From the NCBI GenBank assembly GCA_958296045.1, contig CATQHT010000003.1, positions 1,933,246 through 1,997,245 of the forward strand: a stretch of 64,000 nucleotides of DNA. The letters are read 5' to 3'. Position 1 is the first letter of the stretch, and every line of letters starts with the position of its first letter. The position numbers and the translations under genes were made by a program. A model generated the notes under the pieces. It searched no databases. It saw only the letters and a list, made by a program, of their open reading frames with translations, and had not been told where the DNA came from. Below are positions 1 to 7,865 of the stretch, one piece after another. The DNA is from Rhodothermales bacterium. Its GTDB lineage: Bacteria > Bacteroidota > Rhodothermia > Rhodothermales > Bin80.

Positions 1-930
1 GGACGCCAGGTGATTCGGGACTACGGATTCGGCCGGTGGATCAATGTCGAGCCGAAGTTCGGCGGGCGCTACCTGCCAGAAAACGACTCGTACGCCATGC
101 AGACCGTGGCGCACAACACCGTGGTCGTAGATGCTACGACGCAAAACGGGTTTGATGAGGACGCCGCAGAAGTCACCTCAGGGCAACGCCACTTCTTTAA
201 CAGTTCCGACCCGGCGGCACAGATCGTCAGCGCACGGGCAGACACCTACTACGATGGCGTGGAAATGCAGCGGACCATGCTGCTGCTGCGCCACGAATCG
301 GTGCGGTGGCCGGTCGTCCTCGACCTTTTTCGCCTAACCAGTGATTCGGCTCACAAGTACGACTACCCGCTCCACTATCGCGGACAGCTGATCTCCACAA
401 ACCTGGACCTGGAGACGCACACCACGGCCCTAACACCGCTCGGCGAAGATTATGGCTACCAACACATATGGAAGACAGCCGAGGCGGCAACAGACTCCAC
501 GATACGGATAAGCTGGCTGGACGGAAGTCGCTATTATTCCGCGATCAGCGCTGGCGCAGATGGAACGATCGCGATCCTGGGCAGAACGGGCGCCAACGAT
601 CCTGAATTCAACCTTCGGTCTGAGCCGCTGATAATGCTGCGGCGCCAAGGCGCCGACCATCTCTTCGTAACAGCCATCGTCCCCCACGGGTACTTCAACG
701 AAGCACGCGAGCGCTCCGACGGAGCACGTCCGGAAATCGTCGATGTGCGCGTGGCAGGCCACAACGATGACGGCAGCGTTATAGAGGTTATAGGTATCCA
801 AGGCCTGCTTTGGCGCGTAATGGTGACCAATCACCAACCTGCTGACAGCACTCGCACCCACACGCTGACGTTGGACGGCGTGACCCATGAATGGACCGGA
901 ACACATCACGTCGAAACTTTCCGTTACTGA
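1..930 (+). CDS. Oligo-alginate lyase, PL17-like, C-terminal part
   Basis: This gene enters from the left edge in frame 1, so only the last 309 residues are visible and the true start lies outside the window. The first visible residues, G-R-Q-V-I-R-D-Y-G-F-G-R-W, followed by N-V-E-P-K-F-G-G-R-Y and A-H-N-T-V-V-V-D, are the heparinase II/III-like beta-sheet domain as found in PL17 oligo-alginate lyases. Those enzymes cleave alginate oligomers exolytically to unsaturated monouronates (DEH). The toroid domain with its catalytic Tyr/Asn is not visible. The gene lies 22 bp before an SDR reductase and TRAP genes on the same strand, which fits a periplasmic enzyme of an alginate locus. Another heparinase-fold lyase specificity remains possible; the PL17 call is by motif recognition only. 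Confidence 0.82.
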   Translation, partial: GRQVIRDYGFGRWINVEPKFGGRYLPENDSYAMQTVAHNTVVVDATTQNGFDEDAAEVTSGQRHFFNSSDPAAQIVSARADTYYDGVEMQRTMLLLRHESVRWPVVLDLFRLTSDSAHKYDYPLHYRGQLISTNLDLETHTTALTPLGEDYGYQHIWKTAEAATDSTIRISWLDGSRYYSAISAGADGTIAILGRTGANDPEFNLRSEPLIMLRRQGADHLFVTAIVPHGYFNEARERSDGARPEIVDVRVAGHNDDGSVIEVIGIQGLLWRVMVTNHQPADSTRTHTLTLDGVTHEWTGTHHVETFRY

Positions 931-952
931 CGCACATTAGAACTTCACCCAC

Positions 953-1717
953 ATGACACGCATACAGCAATTCGAGCGCAAGGCAGCCCTGGTAACCGGA
1001 GCAGGGCGAGACATCGGGAGAGCCATCGCCATCACACTCGCCAAGGGCGGGGCCTCGGTAGCCGTGAACTACAATTCCAGCGCGACAGGCGCTCAGGCCA
1101 CGGTAGACTACATTCACAGCCAGGGAGGCCAAGCGGTGGCCATCCAGGCCGATGTCACGCAAGCAGATGAAGCACAAAGGCTCGCCCAGGAATCGGCAGC
1201 GGCCTTCGGAGGATCGCTGGACATTCTCGTCAATAATGCCGGCGGACTCCTAGCCCGCAAAAGGATTGACGAGATGGACGAGTCCTTCTGGGATGCCGTG
1301 ATGGCCGTCAACCTTAAGAGCGTGTTTCTGGTGACCCGTGCCGCCCTGCCGCTAATGACCGGTGGCGGATGCATCGTGAACGTGGGATCTCTGGCGGCGC
1401 GCGACGGCGGCGGCGGCGGCTCCGTCGCATACGCGACAGCCAAAGGAGGCGTACTCACCATGACACGCGGAATGTCCAAAGAGCTGGCAGGGCGCCGGAT
1501 CCGCGTCAATTGCGTCTCACCAGGACTCATCAACACGACGTTTCATGACACCTTCACGCCCGCTGCGGTGCGCAAAATCGTGGCAAGCCGGACATCGGTA
1601 GGTCGCGAAGGAGAGTCAGTAGATGTGGCACGCGTGGTGGCCTTCCTGGCATCGGACGCTGCGGCCTACATCAACGGTGAGTCGGTTGAGGTCAATGGCG
1701 GCCTGTATTTTACCTGA
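953..1717 (+). CDS. SDR-family dehydrogenase, probable DEH (alginate monomer) reductase
   Basis: This is a 254-residue short-chain dehydrogenase of classical length. The NAD(P)-binding T-G-x-x-x-x-I-G motif is at residues 15-22 and N-N-A-G at 94-97. The catalytic tetrad is visible as N120, S146, Y160 and K164 (Y-A-T-A-K). The C-terminal V-N-G-G is typical of the family. It sits between a PL17-like lyase and a TRAP transporter. By analogy with alginate loci, the likely job is cytoplasmic NAD(P)H reduction of 4-deoxy-L-erythro-5-hexoseulose uronate to 2-keto-3-deoxygluconate. That substrate is inferred from context; the sequence itself proves only the SDR fold. The KDG kinase and aldolase expected downstream in the pathway are not in this window. 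Confidence 0.85.
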   Translation: MTRIQQFERKAALVTGAGRDIGRAIAITLAKGGASVAVNYNSSATGAQATVDYIHSQGGQAVAIQADVTQADEAQRLAQESAAAFGGSLDILVNNAGGLLARKRIDEMDESFWDAVMAVNLKSVFLVTRAALPLMTGGGCIVNVGSLAARDGGGGGSVAYATAKGGVLTMTRGMSKELAGRRIRVNCVSPGLINTTFHDTFTPAAVRKIVASRTSVGREGESVDVARVVAFLASDAAAYINGESVEVNGGLYFT

Positions 1718-1763
1718 TCCTGGGCGCTGCCACCGCCTTGAGAAGGTCCCTGATCCCAGTACC

Positions 1764-2747
1764 ATGTCATGGAGGTCCCTGACGCTGCTGGCGGCTCTGG
1801 TGCTCCTGGCGACGCTGTCGGGTTGTCGCGACGCCTCTGACTCCGTAGAGCTGCGGCTAGCCCACATCCTCGACGCTACGCATCCTGTGCATCAAGGGAT
1901 GGCCTTCCTGGGCGAACGCCTAGAAGAATTCTCCGAAGGTACTATGCGGGTAAAGATCTATCCGAGTGGCCAACTGGGAAACGAGCGGGAGTCCGTAGAA
2001 CTGCTCCAGTTGGGTATGCTCGACATGACGAAGGTGGCTTCCAGCGTGATTGAGAATTTTGTGCCCGCCATGGGCGTGTACAGCCTGCCGTATCTCTTCG
2101 AAGATCACAACCACTTCTGGACCACCCTGAACGGACCCGTCGGCAATGAGATACTGCTGCAGGGAACCCCATTCCGCATCCGCGGCCTCTGCTACTATGA
2201 CGCGGGGTTCAGGAGCTTCTACATCAGCGACCGCGCGGTAAGAACTCCAGAAGATCTTGGCGGACTGAAGATCCGCGTGATGCGCAGCAACCTCTCTATC
2301 CAGACGATAAACATGCTCGGCGCCAATGCTACGCCGATGGCGTACGGGGAACTGTATACCGCACTGCAACAGGGCGTGGTCGACGGCGCAGAAAACAATC
2401 CGCCCAACTTCTATGGCTCCAAACACTTCGAGCAGGCACGGTACTACACGCTCGACGAACATGCCGCGCCGCCCGATGTGCTCCTAATAGGCACGCATAC
2501 CTGGAATGGGCTGACTGCTCAGCAGCAGGAGTGGCTTGCACAAGCCACAGCAGAGTCTGTCACGCACCAGCGACGCCTCTGGATGGAGGCCACCGCAGCA
2601 GCGCTTCAAGCCGTGCAGGATGCGGGGGTAACGGTGATCCGGCCTAACAAGGCGCCGTTCCAGGAGGCGGTGGCGCCCATCTATGATTCTATTGAGGGCA
2701 CAGAGCTCGGCAGATGGGCCGAGCGCATCCGGGTTTCGACACAGTAA
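1764..2747 (+). CDS. dctP: TRAP transporter substrate-binding lipoprotein DctP
   Basis: This 327-residue DctP-family solute-binding protein belongs to a tripartite ATP-independent transporter. The ATG at 1764 was chosen because it gives a clean signal peptide ending in a lipobox, L-S-G-C with C21. A longer frame reaching back into the SDR gene has no such feature. Family hallmarks include A-H-x-x-D near the mature start, the Y-P-S-G-Q-L-G loop, and the G-L-K-I-R-V segment carrying the arginine that salt-bridges the ligand carboxylate. The context suggests a uronate or oligouronate ligand. Lipid anchoring is unusual for a Gram-negative DctP, which is normally free in the periplasm. The stop codon overlaps the next start by one base, so the three TRAP genes are translationally linked. 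Confidence 0.92.
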   Translation: MSWRSLTLLAALVLLATLSGCRDASDSVELRLAHILDATHPVHQGMAFLGERLEEFSEGTMRVKIYPSGQLGNERESVELLQLGMLDMTKVASSVIENFVPAMGVYSLPYLFEDHNHFWTTLNGPVGNEILLQGTPFRIRGLCYYDAGFRSFYISDRAVRTPEDLGGLKIRVMRSNLSIQTINMLGANATPMAYGELYTALQQGVVDGAENNPPNFYGSKHFEQARYYTLDEHAAPPDVLLIGTHTWNGLTAQQQEWLAQATAESVTHQRRLWMEATAAALQAVQDAGVTVIRPNKAPFQEAVAPIYDSIEGTELGRWAERIRVSTQ

Positions 2748-3229
2748 TGACGCGCCTGATCACCAGAATTCTGGCCGTGGTGCTCATCGCATTGATGTGT
2801 GTCATGGTGGTGACCGTGTCCTGGCAGGTCATCACACGTTATCTGCTTAACAGCCCCAGCTCGTATACGGAAGAGCTTGCCACGTACCTGCTGATCTGGA
2901 TTACCCTTTTGGGAGCAGCCTATGCGCTTCAGATTCGCGCACACCTGGGTATCGACATCCTGGTAAGGCGACTGCAGCCGGGCCGCAAATACATAGCCCG
3001 GCAGATCGCCTACAGCACCATCATCGTGTTTGCGCTGGTCGCGCTCGTGTTTGGCGGTGGATGGCTGGTATACGTGACGCTGGACCTCAACCAGCTGTCG
3101 GCTGCCTTTCAAGTACCTGTCGGTTACGTCTACACCGTGCTGCCATTGAGCGGTCTGCTCATCACCTACTACTGCGTCGTAGCCATGCGCGGACTGCGTG
3201 CGTCTCACCATTGTTCTGCTTCCGGTTAG
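2747..3229 (+). CDS. dctQ: TRAP transporter small permease DctQ
   Basis: This 160-residue protein has four predicted hydrophobic helices, as expected for DctQ, which bridges the large permease and the binding protein in the inner membrane. The start at 2747 overlaps the dctP stop (TAATG). A longer frame beginning at 2714 inside dctP is rejected. Typical features are W-Q-V-I-T-R-Y-L-L after helix 1, followed by E-E-L-A-T-Y-L-L-I-W and G-A-A-Y-A. The stop lies 4 bp before the chosen dctM start, so the gene is in an operon with both neighbours. Identity follows from the family pattern and position; it says nothing further about substrate. Confidence 0.92.
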   Translation: MTRLITRILAVVLIALMCVMVVTVSWQVITRYLLNSPSSYTEELATYLLIWITLLGAAYALQIRAHLGIDILVRRLQPGRKYIARQIAYSTIIVFALVALVFGGGWLVYVTLDLNQLSAAFQVPVGYVYTVLPLSGLLITYYCVVAMRGLRASHHCSASG

Positions 3230-3233
3230 TGTG

Positions 3234-4526
3234 ATGAGCACAGCCATCCTGGTACTGATCGTCACGTTTGTGATCCTGCTGCTGCTGGACGTTCCGGTGG
3301 CATTCTGTCTGGGCATGGCCACGCTGACCACCATGTTAGTCGCAGGAGACTTTGTACCCGCGGCCAGCACCACTGCCCAACGCATCGCCGCTGGGCTCGA
3401 CAGCTTCACGCTGTTGGCTATCCCATTCTTTATCCTCGCTGGCCACCTGATGGGGCGAGGGGGTATAGCACGGCGATTGATTGCCTTTGCGCGCGCACTA
3501 ATTGGCGCTCTGCCCGGCGGGCTGGCGCTGGTGAACATCATTGCGTGTATGCTCTTCGGCTCCATCTCGGGTTCAGGCATTGCCGCTGCCGCCGCCATTG
3601 GCACCGTGATGCACCCCAAGATGCTGGAGGTAGGCTACTCCCCCGGCTTCAGCACCGCGGTGAACGTGTCGTCCGCCACGACCGGCCTTCTGATACCACC
3701 CAGCAACGTACTTATCGTCTATTCGCTGGCCAGCGGCACGGTATCTGTCGCGGCCCTATTTATTGCAGGCTATCTCCCGGGGATCCTCATCGGCGGGCTG
3801 CTGATGGTAGTAGCTGCTTTTGTGGCCCACAAAAAGGGATACGGCCAAGGAGAAAGAGTCCGGCTCGGTGAGGCGCTGAGACAATTCGTCCGGGCCTTCC
3901 CCAGCCTGACCCTAGTGGTGGTTGTGATCGGCGGCATCGTGGCTGGCATTTTCACGGCAACCGAAGCCGCGGCTATTGCGGTGCTTTATGCCCTGGCGCT
4001 GGTGCTCATCTATCGGGAGGTACGTCTGAAAGATCTTCCCGACATCCTCCTGGGCAGCGTGACAACCACAGCCGTTGTGATGCTGCTTATCGGCACGTCG
4101 CTGGCGCTCTCATGGGTCTTGTCCTTCGAGGATATTCCGCAGACTATTGCTGGCACGCTGGTGTCACTGAGCGAGAATAAGATTGTAGTTCTGCTCATCA
4201 TCAACGTGTTGCTTCTGATCGTGGGGACGTTCATGGACATGACGCCCGCCATCCTGATTTTCACGCCCATTTTCCTTCCTGTGGTTGTAGGGCTTGGGGT
4301 TGATCCACTCCACTTCGGGATCCTAATGGTGGCCAACCTGTGCATCGGGCTGTGCACGCCACCGGTGGGCACCATCCTGTTTGCCGGGGCCGGCGTCGCC
4401 AACGTACCCGTCCAATCAATCATTCGGCCACTGGTGCCACTATATGTGGCGATGCTTGTCGGACTTGTGCTCATCACCTTTGTGCCGGCGATTTCCACCG
4501 TGTTGCCTCAGCTGTTTGGGCTGTAG
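3234..4526 (+). CDS. dctM: TRAP transporter large permease DctM
   Basis: This 430-residue polytopic inner-membrane protein is of normal DctM length (12 helices expected). The ATG at 3234 is preferred over an upstream GTG at 3198, which would overlap dctQ by 32 bp and add a non-membrane tail. Recognisable DctM segments include D-V-P-V-A-F-x-L-G, the A-I-P-F-F-I-L-A-G stretch, G-S-I-S-G-S-G-x-A-A-A-A-A-I-G and the I-P-P-S-N repeat region. The second half carries N-L-C-I-G-L-C-T-P-P-V-G. It drives Na+- or H+-coupled uptake with DctP and DctQ. Lying between an alginate lyase/reductase pair and a TonB receptor, it is the best candidate for inner-membrane import of lyase products. Confidence 0.94.
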   Translation: MSTAILVLIVTFVILLLLDVPVAFCLGMATLTTMLVAGDFVPAASTTAQRIAAGLDSFTLLAIPFFILAGHLMGRGGIARRLIAFARALIGALPGGLALVNIIACMLFGSISGSGIAAAAAIGTVMHPKMLEVGYSPGFSTAVNVSSATTGLLIPPSNVLIVYSLASGTVSVAALFIAGYLPGILIGGLLMVVAAFVAHKKGYGQGERVRLGEALRQFVRAFPSLTLVVVVIGGIVAGIFTATEAAAIAVLYALALVLIYREVRLKDLPDILLGSVTTTAVVMLLIGTSLALSWVLSFEDIPQTIAGTLVSLSENKIVVLLIINVLLLIVGTFMDMTPAILIFTPIFLPVVVGLGVDPLHFGILMVANLCIGLCTPPVGTILFAGAGVANVPVQSIIRPLVPLYVAMLVGLVLITFVPAISTVLPQLFGL

Positions 4527-5029
4527 AAGAGGTTGCATTCCCACGGACCCCAACTCACCTTAGCAATGATGCCAGACGCCTCCTAATGGACGTACCACAT
4601 GCGAAGCACACAAAGGCGGCATGATGAAAACTGACGGCGCCGAAAAGATCTGGACAGATTCTCACCCAGCGATTCCAAGTTTGGATTCACGTTGAGGGGT
4701 AGGTTGTATCGTCATCCGCCTCCGATGGAGCCCTCCGCTACCAGAGCCTCAACGATGGCTCGTTAAAAACAGGATAACCCGGCCTTCCAGATGCCTGTAA
4801 AGACCGTCGTGTCTCTCGGGCGGATGGATGGCGACCCAAATCTGGCTTCTCGTTACCCATGCCAGCCCTTTCAAAAACCTCTTCTGCAACTCGGGTGCGT
4901 GTAGCCTATCGTAAAATGACCCGTTCCTCCACCGAAAACCCCAAATTCAGAATTGCTGATTCTTACCGTATGATTGTGCGTTATTGGTGTTCTTTTGTTA
5001 CCATAAAAGCTCAAGGTAAGGTGCCGCCT
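4527..5029. other. Intergenic region dctM to TonB receptor
   Basis: This roughly 500-bp gap is mostly the MITE at 4667-4958. The 140 bp before it (4527-4666) and the 71 bp after it hold no gene or clear hairpin that I can see. Any promoter for the receptor must lie in or just after the element. The AT-rich stretch at 4959-5015 is the most promoter-like part, but I cannot assign boxes. Confidence 0.5.
4667..4958. mobile_element. MITE copy 1 (292 bp, 9-bp target duplication)
   Basis: This is a 292-bp non-coding element. It begins CAGCGATTCCAAGTTTGG and its far end, read inverted, begins CAGCAATTCTGAATTTGG: imperfect inverted repeats of about 18 bp. The flanks are ATTCTCACC on the left (4658-4666) and ATTCTTACC on the right (4959-4967), an 8/9 match that reads as a target duplication with one later mutation. 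The element is clearly homologous along its length to the copy at 22621-22910. Its right half matches, in inverted orientation, the 3' end of the insertion sequence at 58395. It sits 71 bp before the TonB-receptor start and leaves that reading frame open upstream. Confidence 0.85.
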
Positions 5030-7849
5030 ATGGCTAGACTGTTTTTCGTCGCTGCATTAGCCATGGTGTCGTGCGGGCTTGCGGGCCCGGCACCGGCTGT
5101 GGCCCAGTCTGGGAAGGTTACTGGACTGGTGACCGACGACGTCGGCGAGGCCCTCTTCGGCGCTAACGTGATAATTACCGGCACCGGGCGAGGATCCGCT
5201 ACAGAGATTGACGGGCGCTACTTCATCCTCAACGTGGCTCCCGGTACGTACAACCTGACAGCGTCGTACGTCGGCTACCAGTCCGTAACAACGCTGGAGG
5301 TTATTGTCAACCTCAGTCGCACCACCACCGTGGACTTCACGCTGATTCCCACGGCGACCGAAGGCGACGAGATTGTCGTGTCAGCAGTGCGCCCGGATGT
5401 GGAAAAAGATCAAACCGCGACACTCGAAATAGTGCGCCCCGAAGAGGTGGAACAGATTGCTGGACTGACCGACCTTTCCGGCATCCTGGGCCTGCAGGCT
5501 GAAGTCAGCGACGGCCACTTCCGCGGAGGCCGCTCCAACGAAGAGCTCTACGTGCTCAGCGGTATGGGCATCGTGAACCCGCTGAATTCCTCGCGCTCAT
5601 TCACCCCCATGCTCAGCGCTGTCGAAGAAGTGGAAGTCATCACAAGCGGCTTCTCCGCCGAGTACGGGAACGCCATGAGTGGTGTCATCAACATTTCTAC
5701 GCGAGAAGGCGGACCCGTCTGGGCCACCCGGGCAGAAATCCGTACGCGGGCACCAGGCTACAAGCATTTTGGCGGCAGCGTCTTTAGCCCGCAGACGAAT
5801 CCGTATATCCGCCTCATGGATAACGTGGAATGGTGGCAGGCCCCCGACCCGGAAAACGATGACCGCCCCCGCTGGCAAGGCGCGGTAGGGCGCGGCTTCG
5901 GATCGCGGATTGACCCCGAAGAGGGCGCTCAGCTAGCCTACGACCTCTGGCGGCGAACGCACCGAGACATCGGATACGAATACAACAACCGATGGGACGC
6001 CCTGATGGACTTTACCGTAGGCGGACCCCTCTCATCTAGAAGCGCACTCTTTGTGGCCACGCAGATCAATCGTGTGTGGCCAATGCTGCCGACTCCAGAG
6101 CCGAACCGACAGGCTCAGGTGATGGCAAACCTCGTTGTGCGGCCCTCGGCTGGCGCAAAGATCAAGTTGAGTGGGCTGCATGGTTCCGTATATGAGCAGG
6201 AATTCAGTTACTCGTCGGGCGGATTCTACCGCTGGATCTATGATCGCGTGATCGGTGCAAACAAGGTACGTGACCTTAGCACCGGCGTGGGCCTGATGTA
6301 CTCGCATGTGCTGAGCGACCGGACCTTCTACCAGATGACAGTCAATGGCCTCCGCACAAAGCTGAGGGAAGGTGTAGATGTGATCGATCCAGACCGGTTC
6401 CGGGACGATATCTACGACCGATCCGTATGGGAGCGGCTGTACTGGGAAGACGGATTCCGTACGGGGGTCATGGATGACGACTTTTTCAGCGAGACGTCCT
6501 GGACCTGGTCTGCGGTGGGGTTCATCAATAGCCAGGTATCCAACAATCACGAAATCAAGGCCGGCATCCAGGCAAACCTGTACGACATCGATGTACAGAA
6601 CCGGCTCAACAACTCCTCAAGCACCAGCGCGGTCCGCGAAGTCTATCGAGCAAGTCCGTACGAGGGTGCCATCTATATCCAAGATAAGATGGAGTTTGAG
6701 GGCATGATCACAAACGTCGGGGTTCGCCTCGACTTTTATGATCAGAACGTGCTGTACTACGCGGACACCTTCTCCCCTTTTCGCGATCCGAACAACCCCG
6801 CGGTAGTCGACGAAGAGGCGGCCGCCAAATTGAAGACGCCTGCCATCGTGCGGCTGCAGCCCAGGCTCGGGTTTTCTTTCCCCATCAGCGAACGCGCCGT
6901 ATTCCACCTCAACTATGGCAACTACCTGAAGCGGCCCGGGCTGGAAAGCCTGATTGGCCGGAGAACGACCCTGTTCAACGAGAACCTGGGTACGGTGGAA
7001 CCGCGGCGGCTGGGGAACCCGCTGCTCAAGCCGGAAGAAACCAAGAGCTACGATGTGGGCCTGGTGCTCGGCGTGGCGCGCGGCTTTACGCTGGACATGA
7101 GCGGCTACTACAAAGACGTCAAGAACCTCATCCAACGCGTCGTTTATATCGACACGAACGATAACCTCTACGAATCCCTGGGCAATCGCGATCACGCGAA
7201 CGTCCGGGGCTTCAGTCTGCGCCTAAACAAGCGCCAGGGGATTATTTCAGGATCCGTCCGCTACCACTTTTCGGTTGCAACAGGAAAGAACTCGACCCCA
7301 ACGGGACGGAGCCCAATCATCGACGAAACCGATGAGCAGACGCAGCAGCCAAGCCCGCGCGATATCCTGCTCAACTATGATCGGAGCCACTCCATGATCC
7401 TTATCAGCGGTGTCAACCTTCCCACAGCGTGGGGGCCTCGCATCGGAGGGGCACACGTATTTGGAGGCCTACGGATCAACTTGCGGCACAGCAGCCGAAG
7501 CGGTCGCCCCTACACGCCCAGTGAACTTCTGGGCGACAACTTCGCTAAGCTGAATACGCTGCGGACCCCCTGGGAGCACAACACCGACCTGAAAGTGACC
7601 AAACGGCTCCAGCCGCGCGGAGGCAACGTGGATGTGTTCATCGAAGTGTTTAACCTGTTCGACCGGCGGACCTTTAACTACAACAGGGTCTTCCTGGACC
7701 CTGAAACGCTGCGCAGATACGAGAACGGCGAGGACATCGAGTATGCGCTTCCCGACAGCAACAACCCGGACCTTGCAGCGCTGCAGACCTTCCGCATCTA
7801 CAACAATGCACCCCGCTCAGTCCGCCTGGGCGCGGTGGTTAACTTCTGA
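5030..7849 (+). CDS. TonB-dependent outer-membrane receptor
   Basis: This 939-residue protein has a signal peptide (residues 1-26, ending A-V-A-Q). It is followed by a carboxypeptidase-regulatory-like domain (about 27-115, G-K-V-T-G-L-V-T-D with the A-P-G-T-Y core). Next come a plug domain (about 140-270, with R-G-G-R-S-N-E and A-E-Y-G-N-A-M-S-G-V-I-N-I) and a 22-strand barrel ending in an aromatic (V-V-N-F). ATG 5030 was chosen for its signal peptide; the frame stays open upstream only because of the MITE. The layout is like SusC receptors, but no SusD follows. Instead a T9SS-exported protein comes 16 bp later. The likely substrate is alginate oligomers, judged from neighbours only. Confidence 0.9.
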   Translation: MARLFFVAALAMVSCGLAGPAPAVAQSGKVTGLVTDDVGEALFGANVIITGTGRGSATEIDGRYFILNVAPGTYNLTASYVGYQSVTTLEVIVNLSRTTTVDFTLIPTATEGDEIVVSAVRPDVEKDQTATLEIVRPEEVEQIAGLTDLSGILGLQAEVSDGHFRGGRSNEELYVLSGMGIVNPLNSSRSFTPMLSAVEEVEVITSGFSAEYGNAMSGVINISTREGGPVWATRAEIRTRAPGYKHFGGSVFSPQTNPYIRLMDNVEWWQAPDPENDDRPRWQGAVGRGFGSRIDPEEGAQLAYDLWRRTHRDIGYEYNNRWDALMDFTVGGPLSSRSALFVATQINRVWPMLPTPEPNRQAQVMANLVVRPSAGAKIKLSGLHGSVYEQEFSYSSGGFYRWIYDRVIGANKVRDLSTGVGLMYSHVLSDRTFYQMTVNGLRTKLREGVDVIDPDRFRDDIYDRSVWERLYWEDGFRTGVMDDDFFSETSWTWSAVGFINSQVSNNHEIKAGIQANLYDIDVQNRLNNSSSTSAVREVYRASPYEGAIYIQDKMEFEGMITNVGVRLDFYDQNVLYYADTFSPFRDPNNPAVVDEEAAAKLKTPAIVRLQPRLGFSFPISERAVFHLNYGNYLKRPGLESLIGRRTTLFNENLGTVEPRRLGNPLLKPEETKSYDVGLVLGVARGFTLDMSGYYKDVKNLIQRVVYIDTNDNLYESLGNRDHANVRGFSLRLNKRQGIISGSVRYHFSVATGKNSTPTGRSPIIDETDEQTQQPSPRDILLNYDRSHSMILISGVNLPTAWGPRIGGAHVFGGLRINLRHSSRSGRPYTPSELLGDNFAKLNTLRTPWEHNTDLKVTKRLQPRGGNVDVFIEVFNLFDRRTFNYNRVFLDPETLRRYENGEDIEYALPDSNNPDLAALQTFRIYNNAPRSVRLGAVVNF

Positions 7850-7865
7850 GCCTGCTGTGACCGCC

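Noticed and set aside
2681-3619. 312-codon minus-strand open frame opposite the TRAP genes
   Set aside because: Shadow of dctQ/dctM: low-complexity residue use, no domain, and the + strand genes are unmistakable.
7632-7865. N-terminal extension of the T9SS protein into the TonB-receptor gene
   Set aside because: Extension overlaps the receptor's last strands out of frame and hides a proper signal peptide that starts at 7866.
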